A stretch of DNA of 64,000 nucleotides from Limanda limanda (lineage: Eukaryota; Chordata; Actinopteri; Pleuronectiformes; Pleuronectidae): positions 14,921,238 through 14,985,237 of the forward strand of contig NC_083646.1 in the NCBI RefSeq assembly GCF_963576545.1. Reading direction: 5' to 3'. A program made the translations under genes and the position numbers. Within the stretch, counting starts at the first letter, position 1. Every line of letters begins with the position of its first letter. This document shows, one piece after another, positions 1-19,397 of the stretch. The notes under the pieces were generated by a model. The model had not been told where the DNA came from. It did no database searches and saw only the letters and a list, made by a program, of their open reading frames with translations.

Positions 1-1934
1 AGACATTTCACACTGGCATGAATAAAATACAGCCATCAACTACTGACTAATACGGAGATGGGGGTTGGAAAGGTTTTCTTTCCAGTGGCAACTGCCAATC
101 TGATGCGTCCACGACGATCCCAACACGTCCAGACACATGAATACATACACACTCATGTAAAATCCCGTCATACGAGCAACAATTTATTACGGTGAAGCGA
201 GTGGGAATAGGAGCAGCTGGGTTAGTACACTCACTTTAATCAAATCAACTGCTTCACGCCCAGCAGGACTTACAGCTTAAACCACATTACAACGAGTAAG
301 CACTTTTTTGAAAATTCATACATGCAGTATGTCCTTGAGGTATTTGAATATCACGTGTTAATGAATATTAATGAATATTTAATGATGAAAATGGTAGCCC
401 CTGAGCAGACTCGGTTTTCAAACACATGTCAGTGATATTTCAGTGTATTCACAGGAAGAAAGTGCCATAGACACTAATCAGTGCATGTGAAACTTTATCT
501 ACTGCCTCACTCTGCTCCTCTGAAGAGAATTAAGCAGAGAAAGTGATCTCATGCTATAACTTCTCAACTAATATAAGACTCGTCTCCTTGTATCATGGAG
601 GGCTCTAATGGACGATTGGAGCTTATGAGAGTTGGCTGTTGCAGCTTGATTCCATTTATTTTTAGTGAGGCCACTTAAAAACATGTCGTATATGTAAGTC
701 AAAAACATTCACTCAGCAATAGGATAATTTATAGATGCGTACAATAAAGTTACAGTGCAAACATGTATATCTAAAAGCAGGAATTAAGTGCTCAGGGATA
801 AAGCCAGTGGACAGCTCAACACGGAACATCTCCCCTGATGAAAACCATTTTATTTGCTCTTACTTTGTGTTCTGTCTCTTTTTGTGGTCATGGATCATAG
901 GAGGCCAAGGAGAACAAACCGAAAAAGTTAACATGAAGTGAAAATGCATGACAACGGCCTTGGGGAGTGGAAGGAGAGCAGGGGATGTTGTGTTTGTGGG
1001 GATGTGGACATGTGTGGGAGACATAAAGTGAAGGATCATTTCACTCAGAGCCGAAATGAGGTTTGGGGAATTGGACAGAACACTTTTTTTTTAGGACATA
1101 TGGGGTGAAACGCAAAGCCACCGGATGATGACTTCAGGAGGAGAGGAATGCTTGCGAGTCTGAAGATGACAAAGAGAAGAAAAAAGCCTGAAAGCCGAGT
1201 TAAGGGGGAATCAGTCGGGAGAGATTGCCCGGGGAATGTCAGGACTGGCACCGGCTGTAAACTTTGAAGGGGAAACTTCCAGAGTGTCTCCCGTGAGAGC
1301 GAGTGCATGCGTCTCCGCCATCTAAACAGAAACACAGTGATTCTGTCAAACCCTGATGGGCGGCACAGCGTGTTCTGGCACCGTTGAGCACGATATACAG
1401 CGTCCACCTCACCTCACTCCATCACTGTGAATGTGCTGATACACTTAAGCTTGCACACACGCGGACGTATATACCCACACGGTGCACGCTCACCCATAGG
1501 CCTGCACACACACTCACACATTAACAGCCACACACGCGGCGAGACAAGGTGGCAGACAGTCGGTGTGGAGATAGATGGGGGAGGTAAATAGGGGTGTCAT
1601 GGCAGTGTGATGGAAAGAGGCAGAGGAGAATTCATCCTGTGTTTCCTCTAGCCTCTGTCCCCCTGCTGACAGCATCCTGAAATAGGGCCCACTGTGTCTG
1701 TATATATACCTATATGTGTGTGTGGGTGGGTGTGTGTTTGTGTGAGACAGCGTGCATTTCTCTTTTGTATGTGCTTCCTCCTTTTCTCCCTCTCTCTCTT
1801 TCCCTTTTTTTTTCCTTCAAACTCCTGTAGATCTATGTGTGTTTCTCCCTCAGTGTCCTGTGTATCTCCGCCAGATGAAAATGGCCAACGTGAGAGCGAT
1901 AGAGATAACAGTGGGAAATGAGTGATAAAAGAGG

Positions 1935-1935
<1 letters not shown>

Positions 1936-2032
<97 letters not shown>

Positions 2033-2056
2033 AGAGAGCGAGAAAGAGAGAGAGAT
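1936..2056. repeat. (GA)n microsatellite
   Basis: About 95 bases of nearly perfect GA repeat followed by an interrupted GA tail. Read on the minus strand it gives artificial Ser-Leu poly-dipeptide frames. Confidence 0.97.
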
Positions 2057-3407
2057 AGCCCTCTGGGAACATGAAACATCTTCGCTTGTTTAATACATTT
2101 TAATATAGACTTTAAGTGCTGGTTCAGGTAGGTACAATGGACTGTATAAAAATATGGATGACACAACAGCTCCCTCAACAGTGAAGCCAACGGCTGCAGT
2201 ATAGGCCATAAATCCCCTCCTCCTCCATGTTAGCGGACTGGGCATGGAACAAACTAGAAGGGTTGAGTCATGTTAGGAATCAAACTGATGTCTGTTCAAA
2301 TAATAAATAAATATGCTGAACATGTTTGTGGGACCTCGCTATTGTGGCCACATTTTTCGATCGCTATACTGACTCTGCAGACTCTGACTGCAAGTGCCCA
2401 AGAAAGCTGTGTTCATATCCGGGACATTTTAGATTAACTTCTGGATGGTTGGAGAATATTATATACAGTCTATGTTCGGTAGACAGAATAAATATCAAGT
2501 CTTTTTTTGGGGGCAATTTTTGAACAGTCCCCCTTTTTGACGAGCTGGCCTCTCCAACCTATTTTCTATTATATAAGTGGCATGTTTGTAATTTTGCTTC
2601 TGTATAAATCGTGAAAGAAAAATATGCCTCTGCTCTGTTGGTGGAGTAGTACACTAGTCTGCCCTTTTTAGCATTTATAAAAACCAAGCAGTTTAAAGCT
2701 ATAGATTAGAACAAGGCAGTGCAGTTATCCTTATTATTTCATTCTAACTTCCCCTTTTTTTTAAAACTCTGTTTCTTACTGATTTTCCGTCTTTCTTTTC
2801 CCCCTCCTCTCGTTCTGGTTCTGTCTGTCTTTGTCTCCTACAGACTCCCCCCTTTTCTCTCCTTAAAGGATAAAGACCCTCCTAGTCTTCAGCTCACTGA
2901 AGCCTGTGTGGAGTAATTAGAATTAAAGTATTAGAGTTAAAAAGGAGGATTTGAGTCTGATTGTGATGAAGGAAAACTATAATCCAAATACTCCCTCATG
3001 GGTTTTCATAAAATTTCAGTCAGCGATCCACTATTTGAAACTCACAAAGGCTCAACAGACCAAACATAATTTTCTGTTGACTGTAATGGACCGAACATAA
3101 TTAGTTGTTGACTGTTTGAAACTGTCAATCATATGCAAGGGTGTGTGTTAGTCGTATGTGAACATATATAACCCTAACCCTGTCAAGAACATGTGTGTGA
3201 GTGCGGGTGGCTGTAAATGAATGGGCCTCATCTATCTGCCTTTCTCTTTTGCGGTGAGGAAGACTTTTCCTCTGGATTAAAAACTAATGTCGCCCCTTCT
3301 GCTCTCTGTCACTTTTCCTCGCTCCTGCTCGCTCTCTGTTTCCCCCCCCCATATCCTCTCTATTTTCTAGAACCCATCTCTATATATCATCCCCCCACAA
3401 CACGCAC

Positions 3408-3431
3408 GCACACACACACACACACACACAC
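3408..3431. repeat. (CA)n microsatellite
   Basis: Short, nearly pure CA run. Confidence 0.9.
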
Positions 3432-3594
3432 CCAGACACTTTCTTCTCTCCTGGCTCTCTCCTCCCATCTCATTCTGTACGACCCCCCCCTCTTTCTGAA
3501 CATATTTCATCAAAGGCCTCCTCACAGGTAACACTCACCCAGATCTCATTAACTGCTGCTAAGCGCAGAAGACTTGAAAGAACACACTGTCTCC

Positions 3595-3623
3595 AACACA
3601 CACACACACACACACACACACAC
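3595..3623. repeat. (CA)n microsatellite
   Basis: Pure CA run of about 14 units, 160 bases from the previous one. Confidence 0.92.
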
Positions 3624-3810
3624 TGACACACGCACACAGCTTGTATAAACCCAAACCATAACAGTTGCAAAGGACAAGAGAATCAAAGACAGGAACCTTC
3701 CACAAGGCTCATGTATAATTCTTAAACTGAGGAGGGTTCTAACAATCTAATGATTTCAGGCTTAGGCATGAGCACTGAGATAGACCTTTGTATTTGCTGT
3801 ACTTGTACGT

Positions 3811-3811
<1 letters not shown>

Positions 3812-3891
<80 letters not shown>
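3812..3891. repeat. (CA)n microsatellite
   Basis: Pure CA run of about 39 units; likely length-polymorphic. Confidence 0.97.
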
Positions 3892-3894
<3 letters not shown>

Positions 3895-5148
3895 ATGTAT
3901 AATAGATATATACACCCCCTCACTCTGTCTCTGTCCTGTTAATAGCAGAATTAACCTGGGGTCTCTCTGCTCTCCCGATCAGCGTAACCCCATTAACTTC
4001 CATTAAGTCTCATTACAACACCCGTGAGGATCATTACCACTTGCTTTATTCTCATTTCCTAAAAGACCACAGTATGCATTCTGCGGACGCCTGTGCCGTG
4101 CGACACAACTTTTTGTTAGTAATTGCGAGTCATCACCCGTTCCACTGGAGACGGGACCAGGTTTGAATGGTGGCTAGCTGGCAAACGATTGACATTAATT
4201 GAGCAATCCACTGACTCTGAAAAGACGAAAAGGCAGCCCCCACTGCCAGGGAGACGATAGTTTTAAGGGCTTTGTGCAAAAACTACCAGAAAGGGGCAGC
4301 AGAGTGACAGCTTGACACAGAGTCAACTATAATTATACATGACTGCCAGAGTGAAAAATTCAGCAGTGTGTGGTCATGGGAATGAATTATATATTCACTA
4401 CTGTCCGGAGTTGGGATTTGATGTTGTAGGGTCTGAGAGGGAGTGAGATCTTGAGTAAAATGGAGTGGAAAAAATCCAAAGAGGGGTGAATGTAGTTATA
4501 ACAGATGAGAGGGGAGGGCAGATTAGATAAGATGTGGAGGAAGTGAAGTTTAACTCTGTAGTTCACTCAGGTCTGTCATGTCTCCAAGTACAGGGGATAT
4601 TTAGGTTATGACAGTCACAGGTGACTTGTAGCCAGCAGGTAGTTTTTAAAGTATTTTATTTATACATTTTCAGCCTTAATTTTTCAGCATATATTCAATA
4701 CTTTTAGTTCGTATTCTTTTCTCTACACTATTCGGTGTCACAGACTATTCACTGAAATGTGATGACTAGTTTTCATCCTAACACAAAAGTGCTGAACGGA
4801 GCATGTTGCTTCCAGTATATTTAGTTTCAGTTCTGTTTTCAGTGTGTTTGGCAAGACATATTTTTTTATGTGATATATATATATATATAAAAAAGGAAAC
4901 GCTCAAAGCTCTGGGGTTGAGTAAAACATAAATGGAAAACATGGGAGAGAGAAAAAAAAACTACAGAGCTAATCCAGACACATAATTTGAGTTGTGCTGC
5001 CACACTCATGCCACACTCTTACCCGCTGCAATATCCAGCAGCGCCTTTGTAATAAGGTGGTGTATTTAAGCTGTCAAAAAGCCCCAGTTACACTCCTGGT
5101 TTGCCGGTGAGGCAGCTTTATGGCTCAGTTTGCAACTCGTGCTGTCAC

Positions 5149-5188
5149 TGTTACTGCTGCTGCTGCTGCTGCGGCTGCTGCTGCTGCA
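5149..5188. repeat. (CTG)n trinucleotide repeat
   Basis: About 12 CTG/TGC units broken by one CGG. There is no surrounding reading frame, so it is probably not a coding homopolymer tract. Confidence 0.9.
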
Positions 5189-6049
5189 CTCCTGTATTTC
5201 ATCAACGGCTGGTGCCTGACCCGCACATAGGAGCTTTCACAAGATAGATATTCCTCCCAGGGCCTTTAGGGCGTCTAATAGCTGACACACTGAAGATCCC
5301 ACATAATATAGCTGATGTCAGCCTCTGTATCTAAAGTGGCTTTTGCCCCATTATTTAAACTCTAAGCTTTAAAACCCCTGAAAACTCAAGTTAAAATCTG
5401 TATCTCATCACAGCAATAAATATCCATGATATTAAAAAAAATAATATTCTCAACAGTTAAAGATATAATATGTAACATTTATTTATTAGACCGATGTTAC
5501 CTATTTTTTTATGCATGTACTTTCATCATCCAAAATGTCTCTAACAATGTTCCAACCCAGAGAAATCCCAAGTGTTATTCAAGGTAAGTGGACGTTTCAT
5601 TTTGCATCATTTCCAATTTGCCCATCTCTGCTATAACTTCCAGGACAAACGATGTATGAAGAAGGATATACACACAGCTAGCCATTTAACCAGTTTGCTT
5701 TGCTGTGTAGGATGAATACAATTTTAGTACACAACCTCATTCAGAAACATGATTTGCGTCTGAGTTGCGTCAGATTTTTCATTTGCATTGGTGGTGAAGA
5801 CAACAACTCCCATGATCTCACGCTGCATCCGACACCATCACACTAGGTCTCTTGTTATTGTTTCCATTGAGAGACCCCTAGCGGCTGAAGTTGCATACTG
5901 TACGTTGAACACTGCTCATCTGCTTCTGTGTGTGTGTTGTGATTGATATCGGATGAAAACAGATTCAGTGGTTAGTGAATGGTTATTTTTGCATCTGGTT
6001 TTCGACATGGACAGTACCATGTACCATCAAAACTGCCCTGCCAACTTCA

Positions 6050-6270
6050 AACCATTCATCTATCCATTATCTATACCACAGCTGAGGCTAGAGGGGTACA
6101 CCCTAAACAGGTCGCCGGTTTATCACAGGGCCAACATACAGAGACAAACACTCTTAGTCAATTGGGAAGAAAATACAAACTGCACGCCAGTCAAACAGGG
6201 ATTCGAACCAAAAGCCTTTTGCTGTTTGGCGACAGACAACTTCAATCCAGAGGGAGAGAAAAATAAATAA
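6050..6270 (+). repeat. Dispersed teleost repeat fragment
   Basis: It carries the wording 'tacaccctaaacaggtcgcc' and 'tcacagggccaacatacag', which I recognise as a very common fish interspersed repeat. It usually begins near a 'tccattatctataccgc' motif. Two overlapping open frames here are by-products of the repeat. Other fragments of the same family lie in the last intron of the minus-strand steap4. Confidence 0.7.
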
Positions 6271-6787
6271 TATTTATTCATCATGGACGTGTCATGGGAA
6301 ATACCCAGATCACTTAGCCAGATCCCATCACTCGTGGTAAGAAGCCGATAAAAAAATACAATTTCGGGGTTTTAAAAGTTGCATTACAGGGTCTATTTAT
6401 CTTTGGAGGGAAGGATGATATCTGAGCATCGCCTGAAAATATCAACTCTGCAATATGTGCACAGTACACAGTATTTGGCAGGACTGACGTTCATCAAAAA
6501 TAGACGAACGTTTTGAATAGTATAATAGTCAGGCCCTGTGCACACTGTCTAATCTGCAATGTACCACCAGCGTGGATGGACTGTGTGGGTAAATGGCGGG
6601 TTAACGGTTCTGTTTAATAAAACCTTCACATCTTTTTAGATTTAGTTTTAACTCCTCGGGGTCTCTGTAATATGGCGTACATCAATGTTACCAGAGGACT
6701 ACTGCTCACTCATTCAGTCTGGTTTTAAAACCCGTAAAAAGCTGAGAGCGTGTCCTGATTCTGCTCTGCATTGTGAGAGGCGGGACA

Positions 6788-6808
6788 ATGTGTGTGTGTG
6801 TGTGTGTG
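6788..6808. repeat. (GT)n microsatellite
   Basis: Ten or so GT units. Confidence 0.9.
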
Positions 6809-6986
6809 CGCGCATGTGGAGTGAAGTGTGTTACAAGGAAAGATTGGATCTGACCCATTAACTTTACAGGCCACTCATTGAGCACCAATGCAGCAGGGGT
6901 CAGTAGGAAGATTTCACTGTAAATCTCTACAACGATCACAATGATAGACCAGAGACATAGGGAGGGAGCGAGGGAGCGAGCTGAGG

Positions 6987-6987
<1 letters not shown>

Positions 6988-7068
<81 letters not shown>

Positions 7069-7076
7069 GAGAGAGA
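6988..7076. repeat. (GA)n microsatellite
   Basis: Nearly pure GA run of about 40 units with a short GAGG-rich lead-in. Confidence 0.96.
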
Positions 7077-8691
7077 CGCGCAGCTTGCAACACAACTCCT
7101 GACTCTCTCCCAGGCCAAGATAAGTTTTACTTCAGGGTATCATCAGCTGTCAACCAATCAGCTGGACCTCATTTTCCTCCCTCACGCATTTAAAGGCCCC
7201 ACAAAAAAAGGAGTTTTGACAGCTCAGCCATCATTAGAAAAAATGACGAGTGTATGGGGCTTTTTTTTCAGCACGCCCCTCTCATGTTACTGCCTTAAGA
7301 AAAGCAGTTCTTTTAGATGTGGCCTTTCTGTTCGGCCATGCCCGGAAACTCAAAACATCACCTCAAAAATAAAAAAGATGGCCAAGGAAGCTCATGTGAG
7401 AGCACTCTGTCCCACGAGGAAAACACAAACAGCACATGTGTTGGAAAGGAGGTGAAGCAAGAAGCAGAAAAAGGCACTGTACCAAACTTGGTCCATGCTG
7501 ATTCTTGCTCTTCTTACTTTGCCTCGTGGCTCAGTGTCTCCTCGGCTCGGTCACACCTCAGATCCAACTAGCTCCGACCACCAATCCCCTGCAGTGCTCT
7601 GCAGCCATTATCTAATGCACCCACCCCCTCTCCATTCTATCTCCCTCTTTCTTTTTGACATGAAATCATACTCTGCAACAAATCTGTCTACTGTAGCTCA
7701 TTAATAATTCATCCTCCCACCCTGACCATGCTCTCCAATGAATAATTGCTACCGTTATTCATGTATCTTATAATCCATTACCTGAGGAGCATCTGCTCTG
7801 ATAACTCAATAACTGCAGAAAAACCCACTTCACTTTTTTCTCCCTTTCTTTATCTTCGACTCTCTAACGACCGAGTTCCACCTTGACCATAATGACACAT
7901 TTATTAGACCTGCTTTCATAATAGCACAGAACAGGCACTGCATTCAAACATTTTGAATTGCAACTTAACATCAATCATCTTGATCATACACTGATCTACA
8001 AAGTAGGATTTTACTTTGTCAGTGAGCCTCATTTCTTGCAGCAGAATTCATTAGCACAGACTTGGGGCTCTAATGCACTTTGCATTTTGCTTAGACAATC
8101 AGATATTGCGCAGTGCAAACCCAATCATGTAATGGCCTTAGCCTGGGAATAGTGGATGGTCCAATCCCCACCCCTGCCTGGGAGTGCCTTTTCCTAGACT
8201 TGACGTTTGATGTGTTATTGCTGCTCTCAGTTTTGTGTTTTCCAGGCTGGATTGTTTGATGTGTAACTGACGAGCAGCTCTCGCTGTAGCTCACTGAGGT
8301 TGAACTCTGTTCTTTAGTGCCTGGACTTTTTTTCCCCGTTTATCTTTGAGCCCGGCTGCAGAGGACAAGGAACTCTGGGTCACTTTCACCCGAGCACTTC
8401 ATTTTGGAAAAACAAACACCTCCAATGTGCATGAAAATCTCTGATCTGCTGTATTTACATTGAAATCTTTCTTTTGTTCTCATTCACGGACGCAAAAAAA
8501 CTCATAATGTTTCTTTGTTTATGGAGCATGACCTCCCCATCAAATGAGCACAAGTCTTCTCCAGGCTTTAAGGTCTTTGGGGAAGAGTAAGCGAGTCCTT
8601 TTTTCACAAACAGCAGATTAATTGTTGTTGAGGTCTCAGGGTAATTACTGCCCAAGAAACCAGATTAGCAACAAATTTCATTACATTATCT

Positions 8692-8729
8692 TGTGTGTGT
8701 GTATGTTTGTGTGTGTGTGTGTGTGTGTC
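8692..8729. repeat. (GT)n microsatellite
   Basis: GT run with two interruptions. Confidence 0.85.
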
Positions 8730-10250
8730 TGTTCACATACCATTATACCTGTGTCACATGTAGACTCACTCAAACACACACGGTCACTTAGTGAAGCAGC
8801 AGAGCAGAGGGACTAATTGTAGTGTAGGACAGGTCACTGGGCCAGCGGTTCACCTCAACCCTCAATACTGCAGCTATTCTGGACCTCTGTGAAAATAAGA
8901 GGGACTGCACTCACAGGCCAAATTCATCTACGAGGCTCAGAATATTAATTACTCACAGGGCAACACAACAGCCCAGATAAGCCTGTAATTGGTGGGTTTG
9001 TGTGCAAACTCCATGAATCAGCAAGTGCCTTTGCTCAACACCATTGTAGTCACAGTTTGTTTTTAACGATGAGGTTCATTCAATCACAACAAATAACCTG
9101 CTAGGATTGTGTGTGTTTTTGTCACACACACGTGAAAGTACGAATGAACTCGGATGGGAATGTGAATTTTCCGGCCATATAATGGAGAATGTGTTGGGAA
9201 GGAGAGGAGGGGGATGGGGACATTCCAGGACATTATGTTGCATCGCACGACCTTAACCTGTTCCAGATCTGCTGTTTGTACAGAGCCCTGTGTTGCTGCT
9301 GCTCACATGAGTAAACTGTCTGTGATCTCAGTCCTGTCTCGCTCTGCACTCAATCTCGGACACAAACAGTTATGTTTCCATTACTGTCTGTCTGTTATCA
9401 GGAATGGTCTTGAAACTCGGTGGAAGCGTGTACAGGCAAAAGGAGAACTCAGTAACTTGAAGAGTGGACATGATTAAGGGGACACATCCAGGAATTTATT
9501 TTTGAGCAGCCGACATTAGATAAACCAGAATTAAGAGATTTGCCTCACAATGTGCCACACATGGGTGAGCTCATTGGGTGGTTTTAATATGGGCATTTCC
9601 TTTATGTCCTCATATTAACTGGGCTTTCACTTACTGCCTCATTGTGTTACCTAATGTTTGCAGAGCAGTGATTTCGTAAATGAAGAAACTCCACTGTGTT
9701 GACACTGGATTACTGGCATGCAAGTTCTGGCTGCCAGCGTTGTACAAACGGTTCTCAATGTTCTGATGATTTTCGAGAAGAAGGTCGACGTGACACATTG
9801 ACACAAAATTTCCTACCCCAACACACACAGACACCAAAAAGCACAGTTTGTACACACTTACCGAAAACATCTCTGATACTTGTGCCAGATACATTCCTAT
9901 GTTTTGCCAGAGAGTTTCCCAGTGTTCAGCCTATCCTGAGAGGGAAGGAGGAGGGGAGGTACCAAAACAAGAACTACTACACAGAGTAATGAGTCAGAAG
10001 TGGATACAGGATGGCCTGAGGAGCAGACCGTTGATTCTTTTTTTTCCAGAACCACCCACATGAACTGTTACTTTAAGGACTATAATTTTGTTACCTCTGC
10101 CTCAAGTCTGGACATATCACTCAGTCATATTCCAGAGAGGCTGTCTAGTCATTGACAGAAACCCTGACAGAGTGTTTTGTTCTTTGGAAACCACCGGAGA
10201 TATCCTCAGCGTTTGTGGCAGACGGTGGTCACACCTGCTGCAAGAGCAAC

Positions 10251-16083
<5,833 letters not shown>

Positions 16084-16445
16084 GACTATCGCAATTACGG
16101 ACACAAAGACATTGCTCTGCACAGAAAACACAGACACAAAGACACACCACAGTGACTTGCCCTGCAAAAGCTCTCTCTTCAGGTTACTATAGCTTGTTGT
16201 TATGCATGTCGTAGATCTGACAGTATACTCTCTTTTTTTGCAATCTGTTGTTATCAAAGCCAATAGACAAAACAGTCTCTCTTTATGCAATCGTGTTGGA
16301 GTTGTTCCATTAATATCTTAGTTTATCAATAATCCACAATATACAGTTGACAATGCCTTATGTTTATTGGATTATCTTTTTCTGTAAATTGTGATTTGTT
16401 TTTCTAGATTTGGTTCGCACTACAGTACCTGGAAATGTTCTTCAA

Positions 16446-16451
16446 AATAAA
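16446..16451 (+). terminator. Polyadenylation signal of steap4 copy A
   Basis: Canonical AATAAA 363 bases after the stop codon, followed 20-40 bases later by a TG/T-rich element. This makes a compact 3' UTR likely. Confidence 0.75.
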
Positions 16452-16539
16452 CTTCACTGTCACTGAGCAACGTTGTCTTGTCTCTCTTGTTTTCCTCCTG
16501 CCATGTATAAATATCTCATCCTGTCTGGAAGCTCAGTCA

Positions 16540-16800
16540 AACTCAGAGAGGTTTTCCCTGCTGAGTCGAGTGTGCTCCGTCTGATCCCTCTCCAGGGTTC
16601 ATCCCTCTGGCTGATCTGATGCAGTTTTCCAGGAAACATTCGCTCTGAGCAACAGGCTTGTCACGAGTTACAACTGGGTCTTACCACATCAGTAGAGAAG
16701 GGAGCGTGCAGGCTCCTCCATCACAGGAGTCCCCCTGCAGAGAGGACATGTTATTTGGTTGTGACAGTACAGAACGGCCACTGATGTTGTGCTGCAGTAA
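16540..16800. repeat. Block duplicated at 45905-46095
   Basis: Two shared sub-blocks. One reads 'gtctgatccctctccagggt' onward and the other 'ctgcagagaggacatgttat' onward. The same order and direction recur near 45.9-46.1 kb with scattered substitutions. No recognised protein is encoded. The copies flank the pentraxin array on either side. Confidence 0.65.
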
Positions 16801-17066
16801 GTCATTTTTGCTGATCGTGAAGAAAACATAGAATTCAGGTAACTGGTAGTCGTTATTGACACATCACCAAGGACCAACCAACCTATAAACATTCCTCAAT
16901 TTAAAAGGAAAGGCACACAGACACTAATACACATGCTAAGGAAGGAGGAAAAGTCAACACAAGAAGCAACAGAATAAACAAACTAGGTTTAGCATTCGGT
17001 TAGTATGGAGAGACACTGGAAAGTTACAACGGATAGAAACAAACGTGACAAGTCTTTGAAGTTGTA

Positions 17067-17395
17067 GGTGTTTGTGTAGGAAGAGGTTCAGGGTGCAAAA
17101 TGATGTCAAACGGAGGAGGAGGAGAACAGGTTGGACTTTGAACTGTGCATACACTTATAAAACAACTTACAATTTGTGTATTTAAGGAATAAATTGTCAT
17201 TTTACTTACAATGCAAATTACTGTTCATGATATTTCAATGTGAAACCTAATTACTTCCATTACTTCCAAGTTCATGTTTTCACTCCTGTCTGGTTTTCTG
17301 CTGTTTGGTTGGTTTGTTTGTTCATTACAGGATTACACAAAAAGCACACTACTGATTTCCATGTAATTCTGTGGAGGCGTGGAGCATGACCTAAG
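17067..17395 (+). repeat. Segment with inverted copy at 38590-38935, including SINE-like tail
   Basis: About 330 bases reappear as the reverse complement at 38590-38935 with high identity. The segment starts near 'gtgtaggaagaggttcaggg' and ends in 'gttcattacaggattacaca', the signature of the SINE-like family described at 18790. Confidence 0.8.
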
Positions 17396-18517
17396 AAAAA
17401 AATCTGTTATAACTGTCATTTACATTTTTAGATAGGGCGTTTTTTCATGGATCTTGATAGAAACAAAAATAAGCTACATTCAGGGAATATGTTGTTTTTA
17501 CTGATCCAATAAAATAAATGTTTTTAAGGATGTATATTTTATTGATTTGACAGAGCTTAAAATGGCACTCATTTCTGTTTTCAAGAGTGAAATGGTGTAC
17601 TGTATGTAAAACAACAAGAAAAAAATGACAAAACAATCATCAAACTAAGTGTGATTCAAAAAGTCAATCAAAAGACTTGTGATCGACAGGTTTTTAGTGA
17701 ACTTCCGTACAGCTCCTGAGTCTTTTATTTATTTTAATAACTCGAGAATGATGGCTGATACGGAGCAGTGCTAACATGTACAGTAGCTGTTCATATTCCA
17801 ACAATCAATAGTTCACATTTGACTTCTCTCAAAATTCTGCAGGGACTTTCTGTAAAAATTGTAAGTGCAATGATTTCCACAGAACAAAGGTGCAATTATG
17901 CTCAAAAACTAAGATGTAAAATGATCTTCCCAAAAATATATTTTTGTAATGCCTATATCTTTTATCTCGACTAATTATTTTATTTTTGCAGCCACTGTAT
18001 GATTAATTCATTAATAACAGGATTTACATAAGCGTTTGATCTAAGATTTCTCTCTCTCTCCACACAGACCATGTGACTGGGACTGAGTCGAGAAAGGACT
18101 TTTATGTGAAAGGCTAGCATGCATTATAATTTCTCTTCAATGCCTGGAGGTCCTTTACAGATGTCCACAGAGACCATCATAATTCTCTGCCTGGGCCCAA
18201 ACCTCTGCTGAAAACGACCTGATGACCCCGGGAGCCATGCTGTTTGGATTGTGAACATACTTTTTTTTTTGGTTATTTATGTACTTCATGTTCATCTACT
18301 CTGTCCTGTGTCCTGCGCTGGGTTCTGTGAATCCCAACAGATGCAGCTGTAATTTGATGGAGAAACTTTGATAAAAAAATATACCCCGTCTGGATCAAAC
18401 ATGTGTGGACACGCTATAATTATTTTAGGCCCGGTACAGTTGAATTGCTTGATGTAGGCCATGTTTATATGTGGTACAGATTAGAAAAAAGTTCAGATTT
18501 CAAAACTGATATTGTGT

Positions 18518-18607
18518 GGATTTGACATTAGCTAGTTTTTTGATGGAATGGTGAACGACGTCCGCGTGTGGGACAATATCCAGAACTTTTCTTCGAGTAT
18601 GATCTAA
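18518..18607 (+). pseudogene. Pentraxin relic, part of the last exon
   Basis: In one frame 30 codons can be aligned without gaps to the start of pentraxin exon 4. GFDI matches, then a TAG stop replaces the glutamine of GFDIKQ. FDGM.NDV.VWDNI then matches the F.GM.SDV.MWDNI of the intact copies. No exon 1-3 remains were recognised nearby and no splice acceptor precedes it. It lies 1.6 kb upstream of the first intact pentraxin, so the array once extended further left. Confidence 0.75.
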
Positions 18608-18789
18608 ACCTCTCTCCACATGTGAAGAATCCTTATAACACAAGGAGTCTTTAAAAAAAACAACGCCCATGTGTTGTTGAGTCAAATGTGGATTTCTGTA
18701 ATTTTTTGTGCGGTATAAATTATATAGTTTAATTGTGCTAACATTTTGCCTCAGATCTTTGCCTCGGTCCTGGAGGTTTTGTTTTCATG

Positions 18790-18880
18790 AGGCTTAGTTT
18801 GTTATTTTGCAGGATTACACAAAACTATTGGGCAGATTATTACGAACCCTGGTGGAGGGATGCGATATTGTCTATGGTGT

Positions 18881-18882
<2 letters not shown>
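18790..18882 (+). repeat. SINE-like dispersed repeat
   Basis: It reads 'gcaggattacacaaaactat' followed by 'gcagattattacgaaccctg' and 'ggtggagggatg'. This is the fish family whose consensus reads roughly 'gatttccacgaaacttggtg'. It is cut off by the CT microsatellite that follows. Confidence 0.65.

Positions 18883-18976
<94 letters not shown>
18883..18976. repeat. (CT)n microsatellite
   Basis: About 46 uninterrupted CT units directly after a SINE-like repeat; the repeat may have grown from its tail. Confidence 0.97.
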
Positions 18977-18978
<2 letters not shown>

Positions 18979-19397
18979 GTGTAGGTGTGTTTCCAGGGAG
19001 TGCCACTGCCAGCCAGACCTCCAGCCTGATTCACCTTGTGAAGCGTTTTAAAGAGTGTTCTTCGTGTACCTCCGGTTTTGGTAGTTTCTTTAATTTGAGT
19101 AGGGAAGTTTAGGTTGTTCGCCTTAGGGTTGTTTTCGTTTATTGTTTTGCTGTTAGCCCAACCTGAAGCAAAAGAATTAATAAACCTGAACAGGCTGCAA
19201 ATTGTTTGTTGCTGCTTCTTCTTAGGAGCTGGGAAAGGGAGGACTCATGTATCATGTTGTGACTGGGTTTTCTCCTGGGTGGGGTTGTAACACCCATTAA
19301 ATGTTGGTGTGTATCCAGAAATTTGTATTTTGTTTTTCTCTCTCTTTCGTATTTTTTTATCAAAGTGTCTTTGTATCTCTATTCTAATGATATTTTT

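Larger units (their letters stand above)
1..10250. other. Upstream intergenic region, no gene recognised
   Basis: No open frame here resembles a known protein, and the frames longer than about 100 codons come from low-complexity GA/CA tracts. The region holds several long dinucleotide repeats, a CTG/CAG-type tract and one dispersed-repeat fragment, each listed separately. The last 200 bases probably contain 5' untranslated sequence of the following steap4 gene: a pyrimidine-rich tract ending in AG at 10048-10049 would make a good acceptor for an exon carrying the start codon. Other stretches look like unremarkable AT-rich fish intergenic DNA. Confidence 0.6.

Noticed and set aside
1648..2190. 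180-codon minus-strand frame rich in Ser-Leu
   Set aside because: It is the translation of the GA microsatellite; no non-repetitive part resembles a protein.
10152..10250. Longer N-terminus for steap4 copy A starting at 10152
   Set aside because: The extra 33 codons have no counterpart in the paralogue, which starts at the equivalent of 10251, and they read like 5' UTR.
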